Source: JBCCFW01 sp039029535
GTDB taxonomy: Bacteria; Acidobacteriota; JBCCFW01
Assembly (NCBI GenBank): GCA_039029535.1
Contig: JBCCFW010000052.1
Coordinates: forward strand, 1 to 39,825
DNA length: 39,825 nt
Direction of reading: 5' to 3'
Shown here: piece by piece, positions 7,645 to 14,617 of the stretch
Numbering within the stretch: the first letter of the stretch is position 1
Layout: every line of letters starts with the position of its first letter
Made by a program: the position numbers and the translations under genes
The notes under the pieces: generated by a model
Seen by the model: the letters and a program-made list of their open reading frames with translations, nothing else
The model's database searches: none
What the model was told of the DNA's origin: nothing

Positions 7645-9447
7645 ATGAACCAGAGAAGAAGGACACCGGCGTGGAGGGCCGGACTCATCATCACCGCCGC
7701 GGGGCTCCTGGTCCTGTCGGCGAGCACCACCACGGCCGAGCGCCATCGCCACGGTGACGCCGCGGCCGAGAGCGGCTGGCGCCTGGGGGCCGAGGCCGGC
7801 CGCCGCGACGGGGACCGCCTCGGACGCAGCGAGGGGCGTCGACGCATCCTCGTCGGCGCCTTCCAGGACGGATTCCGGGACGCCGCCTGTCGCCCGGTCG
7901 ACCGCCACGACCTGCGTGACGCCCGAGCAGAGGGCCGAGCCGCCGGAGAGCAACGCGGGGCCTTCGCCGGCCGCGAGCTCGGGCTCGAGGACGGCTGGGA
8001 CTCAGCCGCGGAGGGCTTCCTCGCGTTGCGTGGGGTGCCCCGGGAGGGGGTCGTGTCGGCCCCTCGGGTGGAGCCGAGCACGCCGCCGGAGGTGGCCTGC
8101 TGCCGCCAGCCGGGACCGATCTCCATCGACGTCCCGGGCTGCGCGGCCGTGTCGGTGCCCATCCGACGTCTCGAGCGGAGCGGTCGCTGCCTCGACGAGG
8201 TGAAGCCCTGCCCGCCCGGCGGCAAGCGCCGACGGAAGCTGGCTCGTGAAGCCGGATTCGTCACGGACGAGGACCAGCATCACTTCGCCGACGCCTACGA
8301 GCGAGGCTACCTCCGCGCCTGGCACCGGAGCTTCGAGCGGGGCTGCGACGTCTCGTCGGGCGAGCTGCGGCGATACGAGCGTCGTGGCTTCCGCGCCGGC
8401 CGCGACGAGGCCGTGCGTCGGGCGAGCTGCGAGGCGCACCGTCGGGAGTACCACCTGTCCTACGAGCAGGCCTTCGCCGACGGCTACGCCGAGGGGCACC
8501 ACGAGTCCTTCGGGGCCGCGGTCCAGCACCACCGCAAGAACCCGGTCGTGTACCTGACCGACGCCGCGCTGGTCGACGCCGACGAGGACGGTATCCTCGA
8601 GCCGGGCGAGACCGTGCGGCTGGTCGGGCGACTCGTGAACGCGGGTCTCGCGCGACTCCGGGACGGACTCGATTGGAGCGCCTCCGGCGTGTCGGTCACG
8701 CATCCGCGCGGGCCGATCGCTCAGGGCCTGCGCGGCCAGACCGCCCGGGAGATCGACGCGCGCTTGCTGGTCGTCGACGAGACGGCGCCAGTGGGGCGCA
8801 CCCTGGTCGTGACCTTCGACACGGACGAGGCCACCGAGCTGCGTCACCGGGTGCGGCGGCCGCTGGGTCTCGACGCGGTGAGCGTCGAGCTCGGGAGCCA
8901 TCGTGGTGAGCTGGCGTTGATGACGACCGTGCGTTGTCACAACCGCTCGACGCGACGCCTCGATCGCGACCTGGTGATCGCAGCCGACGGCGTGGAGCGA
9001 CGTCTCCCCGTGCTGGCCGCGGGCGAGACCACCCTGCTGGAGCTCCCGGTCGTCATCGACGCCCGGCAGCTCGCCGACAAGCAGCTCCCGCTGACGGTCG
9101 AGTTGAGCGAGGGGCCGCTGCCCTGGGAGCGGCAGCGCGTGCGGCACGACGTGGACGTGCGGCGATTGCTGGCGGTCATGGGGCGGCTCGACGATCCCCT
9201 CGCGTTGTTCCCGGTGGTCCAGGAGCGTCTCCATGACGAGTTTTCTTGGGCGCTCTCGGAGCCCCGACGCTTCGCGAAGCTCAAGGAGCGGTCGCAGCTC
9301 GCGGTCGTGGCGACGGGGATCGGCCTGCTGCCGGACCGCCTGCGGGTCCGCTTCATGGACGAGGTCATCGCCCCACTCTACGAGACCTCGCAGGCCAAGC
9401 GCGTGCCGCGGAAGGTGCGACGCGCCTGGCGCAAGACGTGGGGGTGA
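7645..9447 (+). CDS. Secreted protein with Gly-X3 repeats and Ig-like segment
   Basis: The 600-residue protein starts with a signal peptide (Arg-rich start, hydrophobic residues 12-26, ending near TTTAERH). Two regions carry glycine every fourth residue, for example EAGRRDGDRLGRSEG and EGRAAGEQRGAFAGRELG. This is like the deca-GX3 pattern of Yae1-type helices and the Gly repeats of FliH-like proteins. A Cys-rich section follows (CCRQPG, PGCAAVS, GRCLDEVKPCPPGG). Then comes DADEDGILEPGETVRLVGRL, the Asp-rich lead-in common to CARDB/Ig-like extracellular domains, and a mostly beta region. The C-terminus is basic and helical. ATG 7645 is preferred because a GGGGGACGAG sequence precedes it; an ATG at 7591 would add 18 residues in front of the signal peptide. 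The gene diverges from pilB. Function is unknown. Confidence 0.82.
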   Translation: MNQRRRTPAWRAGLIITAAGLLVLSASTTTAERHRHGDAAAESGWRLGAEAGRRDGDRLGRSEGRRRILVGAFQDGFRDAACRPVDRHDLRDARAEGRAAGEQRGAFAGRELGLEDGWDSAAEGFLALRGVPREGVVSAPRVEPSTPPEVACCRQPGPISIDVPGCAAVSVPIRRLERSGRCLDEVKPCPPGGKRRRKLAREAGFVTDEDQHHFADAYERGYLRAWHRSFERGCDVSSGELRRYERRGFRAGRDEAVRRASCEAHRREYHLSYEQAFADGYAEGHHESFGAAVQHHRKNPVVYLTDAALVDADEDGILEPGETVRLVGRLVNAGLARLRDGLDWSASGVSVTHPRGPIAQGLRGQTAREIDARLLVVDETAPVGRTLVVTFDTDEATELRHRVRRPLGLDAVSVELGSHRGELALMTTVRCHNRSTRRLDRDLVIAADGVERRLPVLAAGETTLLELPVVIDARQLADKQLPLTVELSEGPLPWERQRVRHDVDVRRLLAVMGRLDDPLALFPVVQERLHDEFSWALSEPRRFAKLKERSQLAVVATGIGLLPDRLRVRFMDEVIAPLYETSQAKRVPRKVRRAWRKTWG

Positions 9448-9528
9448 GGGCGATGTTCGGGCCACCGAACTGACCCTCGCTGGACGGCTCGCGCGGGGCG
9501 GCGCCCCCGCCCGCCGCGTGCCATGATT

Positions 9529-9562
9529 GGGGTCCGGCCGTCGTCGTGACGGTCGGGACCCC
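9529..9562 (+). promoter_or_regulatory. Strong hairpin upstream of the BI-1 gene
   Basis: GGGGTCC pairs with GGACCCC and, inside it, GGCCGTC pairs with GACGGTC (one G-T pair) around a GTCGT loop, giving 14 base pairs with a single bulged G. No T-tract follows, so it is not a standard intrinsic terminator for the upstream gene. ATGATT directly precedes it, as at the zinc-ribbon gene hairpin. It lies 46 bases upstream of the BI-1 start codon and may be part of its leader. Confidence 0.55.
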
Positions 9563-9608
9563 TTCACTCGGAGAGGACGTGTCGGCCTCAGCCGACCGGG
9601 AGGACGCC

Positions 9609-10307
9609 ATGCAGTACGACAACCCCTACGCCCCGCCTTCGGTTGCCACCGCGGGTGTCGACGCTCGCGCCGCGTTCATCACGCGGACCTACCTGCACCT
9701 CTTCGCGGCCATGCTCGGCTTCGTGGCGATCGAGATCACGTTCTTCGTGACGGGGCTGGCCTTCCCCATCGCCAACGCCATGCTGAAGTTGGGGTGGCTC
9801 CCCATCCTGGGCGCCTTCATGCTGGCGAGTTGGATTGCGTCCCGCGTGGCGCACACCGCCGAGTCGTCAGCGCTTCAGTACGCGGCGCTCGTCGGCTTCG
9901 TCTTCGCGGAGGCCCTGCTCTTCCTGCCGATGCTGGCGATCGCCTCGGTCCAGGCGCCCGGTGCCATCACGAGCGCGGGACTCGTCACGCTCATGGGCTT
10001 CCTTGCGCTCACGATGATCGCGTTCTTCACGCGCAAGGACTTCAGCTTCCTCCGAGGCATCCTCATGTGGGGCGGCATCGGAGCGCTGCTGCTGATCGTG
10101 GGCGGCGTGATCTTCGGCTTCCAGCTCGGTCTCTTCTTCTCGGTGGCGATGGTCGTCTTCGCCGGTGCTGCCGTGCTCTACGACACGTCGAACGTCCTCC
10201 ATCACTACCGTGAGGACCAGCACGTCGGTGCGGCGCTCCAGCTCTTCGCCTCCATCGCCCTCATGCTCTGGTACGTGCTGCGCATCTTCATGGCGTCACG
10301 CGACTGA
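9609..10307 (+). CDS. Bax inhibitor-1 family membrane protein
   Basis: The 232-residue protein has seven hydrophobic segments, starting with YLHLFAAMLGFVAIEITFFV and ending with LQLFASIALMLWYVLRIF. This is the length and topology of BI-1/YccA/YbhL proteins. Bacterial members are inner-membrane proteins; some act as pH-sensitive calcium channels or inhibit FtsH. Family hallmarks visible are the early TRTYLHLFAAM segment, the mid GFVFAEALLF segment and the C-terminal FAGAAVLYDTSNVLHHY with its Asp. The start is set by GGGAGG six bases upstream; an in-frame ATG at 9546 lies inside the upstream hairpin. The NPYAPP N-terminal string is of a kind I associate with Planctomycetota membrane proteins. 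Confidence 0.93.
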   Translation: MQYDNPYAPPSVATAGVDARAAFITRTYLHLFAAMLGFVAIEITFFVTGLAFPIANAMLKLGWLPILGAFMLASWIASRVAHTAESSALQYAALVGFVFAEALLFLPMLAIASVQAPGAITSAGLVTLMGFLALTMIAFFTRKDFSFLRGILMWGGIGALLLIVGGVIFGFQLGLFFSVAMVVFAGAAVLYDTSNVLHHYREDQHVGAALQLFASIALMLWYVLRIFMASRD

Positions 10308-10358
10308 TCGCCTCTCGAGGCAGATGTCATCAGTTTCGCTTCACTCCGGGAGACAGCA

Positions 10359-11216
10359 TCACCTTCTCGGAGTGGAGCGGTCGGCTCCTGCGGCCGCACC
10401 CACCAGCTCTCCACCTGACGCACCCTCGGCCCTGACGCCGAGTGGCCTCCGTTCCGATGGACGGAGGAGCGAATCGGGCGGAGAGCACCAGCCGACTCCC
10501 GCCCCCCGGGTACCGTTGGCCAGCCTGAACCGCGAGACGGGCGGGGCGAGGTGTGTCGTCCAGGAGGTTCGGCGTCGAGTCCCTGGAGGGAGTCGCGACC
10601 ACGCCAGCTTGAGCAGGGCCTCGCAGGCGGTCTCTTGGGGGAGGAGGACGCGGGTGCCAGCCTCACTGCGTTGCAGCACCCAGCGCAGGGCCGAAGTGAG
10701 CCGGCGATGGCCCCAACATCCGAGGAGATGATCGGTGAGACGGTCATCGAGCGCAGCGCTGGCAGCTCGCACGTCTCGCGGAAGGAGAAGCTCGAGGTCT
10801 TCGAGCTGGCCGTCGGCGCTCGACGCCGCCCGAGCGGAGCAGGCGGGAAGGAGCTCCGGGCTTCTCATCGAGGGGCTCCGATACCGGCAAGACGAGCTCA
10901 GGAGCCGCACGTCGTGTCCGAGCTTCGCCAGGGGCTCGGCTTCCAGCAGCAGGACGTGAGCCACGATGCGGTTGTAGGCGCCTCGACGTTTCCCGGATAG
11001 GAAGCGACGGCAGCAGGCCCAGCGTCCGCTGGCGAGAGGGAAGAAGCTGAAGTACGGCCCGGCTTTCTCGGTCTCGTGCAAGAAGTCCGTGGCCCCCACG
11101 GCATCGTCGAGCTCCCGGACCTCGTCGGAGCGGACGAGCGGTGAGCGCCCCACGACCATGTAGCCAGCACCTTCGTCAGGCGCCGGATCGGTCACGAGAA
11201 CTTGAGGGACGAGCAT
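10359..11216 (-). CDS. Truncated GAP1-N-like paralogue
   Basis: The 285-residue product is a second copy of the N-terminal domain of the 1021-residue protein encoded at 14618-17683. The two are collinear over about 245 residues. Shared segments include VTDPAP.EGAGYMV, AVGATD.LHE, YFSF, GAYNRIV.H, CW/TWGH and WTTHLAPP followed by FRLA. Homology stops after GVGW. The remaining 45 residues are low-complexity Gly/Arg/Ala with no match to the long protein, so the middle and C-terminal domains are missing. Start at 11216 (MLVPQVLVTDPAP) aligns with the start of the long copy; ATG 11258 would add 14 residues. It is transcribed away from the plus operon across a 181-base gap. It could be a functional stand-alone domain, such as a regulator or decoy, or a decaying duplicate. 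Confidence 0.75.
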   Translation of the reverse strand: MLVPQVLVTDPAPDEGAGYMVVGRSPLVRSDEVRELDDAVGATDFLHETEKAGPYFSFFPLASGRWACCRRFLSGKRRGAYNRIVAHVLLLEAEPLAKLGHDVRLLSSSCRYRSPSMRSPELLPACSARAASSADGQLEDLELLLPRDVRAASAALDDRLTDHLLGCWGHRRLTSALRWVLQRSEAGTRVLLPQETACEALLKLAWSRLPPGTRRRTSWTTHLAPPVSRFRLANGTRGAGVGWCSPPDSLLRPSERRPLGVRAEGASGGELVGAAAGADRSTPRR

Positions 11217-11397
11217 CGAGGCGGGGTACCGAAGGAGCGGTCTCGAGGCCGAGACCACGGGCTGACTCTCACTTCGGCACGGCCCCTGGCTGCTTGAGTC
11301 GTTCAGGCGTGTCCAAACAACTTACCGCGTCGCTTGTTCTGCCGCAGAGGCCGCCTTAGCTTCCTCACGAATCGTGATCCTGAGTTTCGGAGGAGAC

Positions 11398-11766
11398 GTG
11401 TGGCGCGTGGTGCTGGTCGGCATGACCATGCTGTTGACGTTGGCGTTGCTCACGCGTGAGCACGAGCGGGCACGCGTTCTCGGCGCTCGGCCCCTGAAGG
11501 CTCCACCGGCTCCCGGCATGACGAGTGCCGAGCGGATGTCCTTGGATCCCTCGGACTTCTTCGCCGATCGCGATCGTCTCGTGCTGCACGTGAAGCGCCC
11601 GACTCGGGTCGGAGACCTGCTTCGCGCACGGGGGCTGATGCGCCCCGATCTCCTCCCGAGTCTCAGCATCGATCCCTCGGGCAGGAAGGTCGACGCGAGC
11701 TCCATGCTGGAACCAGGCGATGAGCTGATCGTCATCCTCACGCCACGAGTGCGGGAACACTCATGA
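11398..11766 (+). CDS. Small membrane-anchored beta-grasp/SLBB-like protein
   Basis: This is the first gene of the eight-gene plus operon. The 122-residue product has one N-terminal membrane helix (residues 2-18, WRVVLVGMTMLLTLALL), a basic/Pro linker and a compact C-terminal domain. That domain (RLVLHVKRPTRVGDLL..., SIDPSGRKVDASSML, EPGDELIVILTP) has the strand-helix-strand pattern with a late GDEL turn seen in beta-grasp and SLBB modules. SLBB domains bind polysaccharide and ThiS-like domains bind protein or sulfur; here the terminal GlyGly of ThiS is absent. GTG 11398 is chosen because GGAGGAGAC precedes it; an upstream in-frame GTG at 11374 lacks such a site. Its stop overlaps the next start by ATGA. 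Confidence 0.7.
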   Translation: MWRVVLVGMTMLLTLALLTREHERARVLGARPLKAPPAPGMTSAERMSLDPSDFFADRDRLVLHVKRPTRVGDLLRARGLMRPDLLPSLSIDPSGRKVDASSMLEPGDELIVILTPRVREHS

Positions 11767-12932
11767 GGCTGGTTTGCCTCAATTGCTGGCACGTCGAGAA
11801 GGACCCCCTCGTTCGCTGCCGAAGCTGTGAGCCTTCCTCCTCGGCTTCTACCCGACCGGAGTGGATGGACGCAGCGACGGGCGAGGGTGGCGCGAACGTC
11901 ACGGTCCAGGACAGCCAGTCCCGGCCCCGCTGGCGTCGAGCTCTCGATCAGCTCATGACTGGTGATGGGGGCGAGCTCCGCGGCTGTCCACGCCATCCCA
12001 CGGTCGAAGTGGAGTGGTCCTGCCGTTGCTGTGGCGCCCTGCTCGATCCCGAGATCCGACTGACCGGCAACGAGCGAGTCGGTCTCGGCTTTGCGGGCTT
12101 CCAGAGCGCAGGCAAGAGCTACGCCCTGGGGGCTCTCGTCTCGGAGCTCAGGAAGGGTGGGTGGCCGCTGAGTCTCGAGGGGTTGGGGCGCACGACGCGC
12201 GGCTTCTCGGATGACATTGGTCAGCGGATGAGTCGAGGCGAGCGTCTCCCTCCGACCCGCGTGACGACCGAACGATACGGCGCGAACTTCGCCTGGCGGA
12301 TCAACGTGGACAGCGATCGCGATCCCGCTCCATCCCGGCTCTTGCTGGTGGGCGACATCGCCGGTGAAGTTTGGTCGGGTTCTCAGGAGCCCGACGAGGC
12401 GTTCCTCCGATACCGCCAGCTGATCGGCAAGTTGGTGTTCGTGGTGGACGGCGCTCGCATCGCAGCCGATCTCGGGATCCAACCCGACGCCTGGGAGACG
12501 CTGAGTCGGGAGGCCATGTTGGGAGAGCGTGGCCTGGACGACGAGGTGGCTCTCGAGCGGAGCATCCAGCTCGTGAAGCCGAGCAAGGGGCAGGCCGAGC
12601 TGGCGCTCGTCATCTCGAAGTGCGACTTGCTCTGGGACAGCTATCCGGAGCTTCGCGAAGTCGATCTCGATCCCACGAGGAAGCAAGAGCTCTTGAGCAA
12701 GATCCTCGTCGACTCCGGTCGGAAGAACCTGCTGGTGAAGGCGTGGCGATCCTTCGGTCGTCGCAAGGTTGGCCTGTTCGGCATCTCCAGTTTCGGCTTC
12801 CGGCCGACGGAAGAGGAAGTTCGTGATGCCGACCGAATCCAAGTTCGGCTCTCGCCGGTCGGCCTGGTCGAGCCCTTTGCTTGGCTCGTGCGCGACCTCC
12901 ACCCGAGGCTCCGGCGGGACTTCGGATCATGA
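11763..12932 (+). CDS. Zinc-ribbon TRAFAC-type GTPase (double-GTPase system, DO-GTPase2-like)
   Basis: The 389-residue protein begins with a zinc ribbon (C5, C8, C19, C22). A second Cys set follows (C75, C87, C89, C90), like the treble-cleft ribbons of double-GTPase proteins. The GTPase core has a G1 loop GFQSAGKS (112-119), a G3 motif DIAG (198-201) after a hydrophobic strand (LLLVGDIAG) and a G4-like SKCD (285-288) after LALVI. RRKVGLFGISSFG near the C-terminus fits the G5 strand. Gly then Lys-Ser, DxxG and a KxD-type specificity motif support GTP binding. The layout matches the DO-GTPase2 family found with GAP1 proteins in predicted NTP-dependent conflict systems. A second GTPase lies three genes downstream, so the pair probably acts together. 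Confidence 0.8.
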   Translation: MRLVCLNCWHVEKDPLVRCRSCEPSSSASTRPEWMDAATGEGGANVTVQDSQSRPRWRRALDQLMTGDGGELRGCPRHPTVEVEWSCRCCGALLDPEIRLTGNERVGLGFAGFQSAGKSYALGALVSELRKGGWPLSLEGLGRTTRGFSDDIGQRMSRGERLPPTRVTTERYGANFAWRINVDSDRDPAPSRLLLVGDIAGEVWSGSQEPDEAFLRYRQLIGKLVFVVDGARIAADLGIQPDAWETLSREAMLGERGLDDEVALERSIQLVKPSKGQAELALVISKCDLLWDSYPELREVDLDPTRKQELLSKILVDSGRKNLLVKAWRSFGRRKVGLFGISSFGFRPTEEEVRDADRIQVRLSPVGLVEPFAWLVRDLHPRLRRDFGS

Positions 12933-14614
12933 CGAGCTCTCGGCTCGAGCACGTCGTCTACACCAATGCCTCGCGCGATCACGAGGGGCACCACTTCGTC
13001 CGGTCTCCGAAGAGTTGGGCCACGGAAGAGCAGAACCAGATTCGAACCTGGGTCGAGTCCATGAAGGTCTCGACGGAGGGCGGCATCGGACATGCCTACT
13101 TTCCGTTCGCCCCGCCGGGCTCCGAGCGTTCCTGCATCCTGCTGCGCTACTACTCCAGTTTCGGGAGGACGGCCTCCAGTCGATCAGCGTGGCTGGCGCA
13201 CGGCTTGGTCGTTCCCGTACCGAAGGATCGTCCGGGGCACCATGCCCAAGCCCTTCATGACGCTCTCGTCAATCACTTCAGTGTTCTCGAACCCGAGAGT
13301 CGAACGGTGGACGCGGTCGTCGCGAGATGCAATCGGCTCACCTCGATCGACGTTCCGCCACCGGATCCGGCTCGGATCCGCGACCTGCCGCCGGAGGTCG
13401 TCGCGGCGTTTCTCGATGCGGTGGCCGGGGAAGTCGACAGGACTGAGCTCACCCTCACCAGTCAGGAAGACATCCCCCTCGAACGGCTGCTCGTGCTGCT
13501 CGCCGCGCTCTTGCCTCCCGTCCAACGACTCAACGCGAGCTGGACCGTCGGGCTCGCGCCCGTGATCGGCACCAGCCTGAGCGTGTCGGAGGGGCCCGTC
13601 ATCTCGAGGACACGAAACGTCCAGGCCGAGGCATGGCAGTCGTGGCTGAGCCGATGCCTCGAGTCGAACCGGACGGCCGAGGTGAGCGCAGCGCTCGAGG
13701 ATTGGTCGCTCCGCTCCTGGGACGACATCGCCCGGCACGTCGCGGACGCCGTGCCGGCATCGTCTCCCGGACTCAGTGCGGGGTTCGACTGGGAGCCCGA
13801 GGCGACGCTGAGCCACGGGTCAGGCTCGGCCCTGGAAGCCGAGGAAGAAGGAGAACACTCGATGTCGAGTCGTCGCAGCCGTCGAGATCGTGGGCAAGCC
13901 TCGAGGACTGCCGGTGTCTCGGACCGGCCTGCACCGCTGTCGGCCGACGTGACCGCAGAGCTCCAGGCTCAGTATCAGGCCATGTCCGAGTCGTTGACGA
14001 AGCACGTCGATGGTCAGATGAGACGATCGACGACGCGCTCATCGATACCCGAGCCTGGCGAGTCGTTCTGGCGGCGACACCGGCCCGAGATCTACCTCGC
14101 CATCGCCTTGGTCTACACGACGCTGACTTGGTTGGCGCCGTGGACGGTGCGAGCCGTCGGCGGTTGGATGAACGCGTGGTCGAACGCGGAGACTTCGGCC
14201 CCCGCCGACACGCGTGATTCGGGTCTCCGGAGTCTCCTCGTCGAGAAGCCAGTCGTGATTGCCGAGGCACTTCGTGAAGTCGTCGCCGAGCAGGACCTCC
14301 GACTCAAGGAGGGTCACGCGGATCGGCTGCTCTCGATCGCCGACCTGCTCGAGGGAGATGGTGAGCTCGAGGGCGGTCAGAGCGAGCTCGTGCGGCTTGC
14401 GCTCTTCGAGCACGTCGTGGCTCAGGGCCTGTCTCCGGATGTCCGAGAGAACATCCTTCTCGATGGCTCGCTCGGCGACCTCCGGTCCGAGGACGTGAAG
14501 CGGCTCCTCGAAGACGAAGGCCTCATGTCCGAGTGGGACGCACCGCTCGAGCTCGGCTCTCATCAGCTCCAGGCGTTCGTGGTGGGAACCATCGCCCTCG
14601 GGGAACGAGACTAG
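12929..14614 (+). CDS. GAP1-N-like protein with one membrane helix
   Basis: The 561-residue product starts at ATG 12929 inside an ATGA overlap with the GTPase gene. Residues 1-270 resemble the N-terminal domain of GTPase-associated protein 1 (GAP1). The pattern is HVVYTNASR near the start, LAHGLVVP about residue 90, and RLNASWTVGLAP about residue 205. That last segment parallels RLNVPWTTHLAPP in the neighbouring 1021-residue protein, so the two are distant relatives. Residues about 290-385 are polar and probably disordered (SSRRSRRDRG). A membrane helix follows (about 388-410, IYLAIALVYTTLTWLAPW), then an acidic helical C-terminal domain of about 150 residues. The protein could tether the GTPase complex to the membrane. 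Assignment to the GAP1 superfamily is by motif pattern and context. Confidence 0.7.
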   Translation: MTSSRLEHVVYTNASRDHEGHHFVRSPKSWATEEQNQIRTWVESMKVSTEGGIGHAYFPFAPPGSERSCILLRYYSSFGRTASSRSAWLAHGLVVPVPKDRPGHHAQALHDALVNHFSVLEPESRTVDAVVARCNRLTSIDVPPPDPARIRDLPPEVVAAFLDAVAGEVDRTELTLTSQEDIPLERLLVLLAALLPPVQRLNASWTVGLAPVIGTSLSVSEGPVISRTRNVQAEAWQSWLSRCLESNRTAEVSAALEDWSLRSWDDIARHVADAVPASSPGLSAGFDWEPEATLSHGSGSALEAEEEGEHSMSSRRSRRDRGQASRTAGVSDRPAPLSADVTAELQAQYQAMSESLTKHVDGQMRRSTTRSSIPEPGESFWRRHRPEIYLAIALVYTTLTWLAPWTVRAVGGWMNAWSNAETSAPADTRDSGLRSLLVEKPVVIAEALREVVAEQDLRLKEGHADRLLSIADLLEGDGELEGGQSELVRLALFEHVVAQGLSPDVRENILLDGSLGDLRSEDVKRLLEDEGLMSEWDAPLELGSHQLQAFVVGTIALGERD

Positions 14615-14617
14615 CTC

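Noticed and set aside
9491..9515. GC-rich hairpin after the Gly-X3 protein gene as an intrinsic terminator
   Set aside because: GGGGC/GCCCC can pair, but no T-tract follows, so termination cannot be claimed.
8002..9567. Minus-strand open frame of about 520 codons
   Set aside because: It is a shadow of the secreted Gly-X3 protein gene, with no recognisable domain and a His/Arg/Pro-rich composition.
11322..12902. Minus-strand frame of about 520 codons over the first two genes of the plus operon
   Set aside because: The plus strand has zinc-ribbon and GTPase motifs plus ATGA coupling; the minus frame has none.
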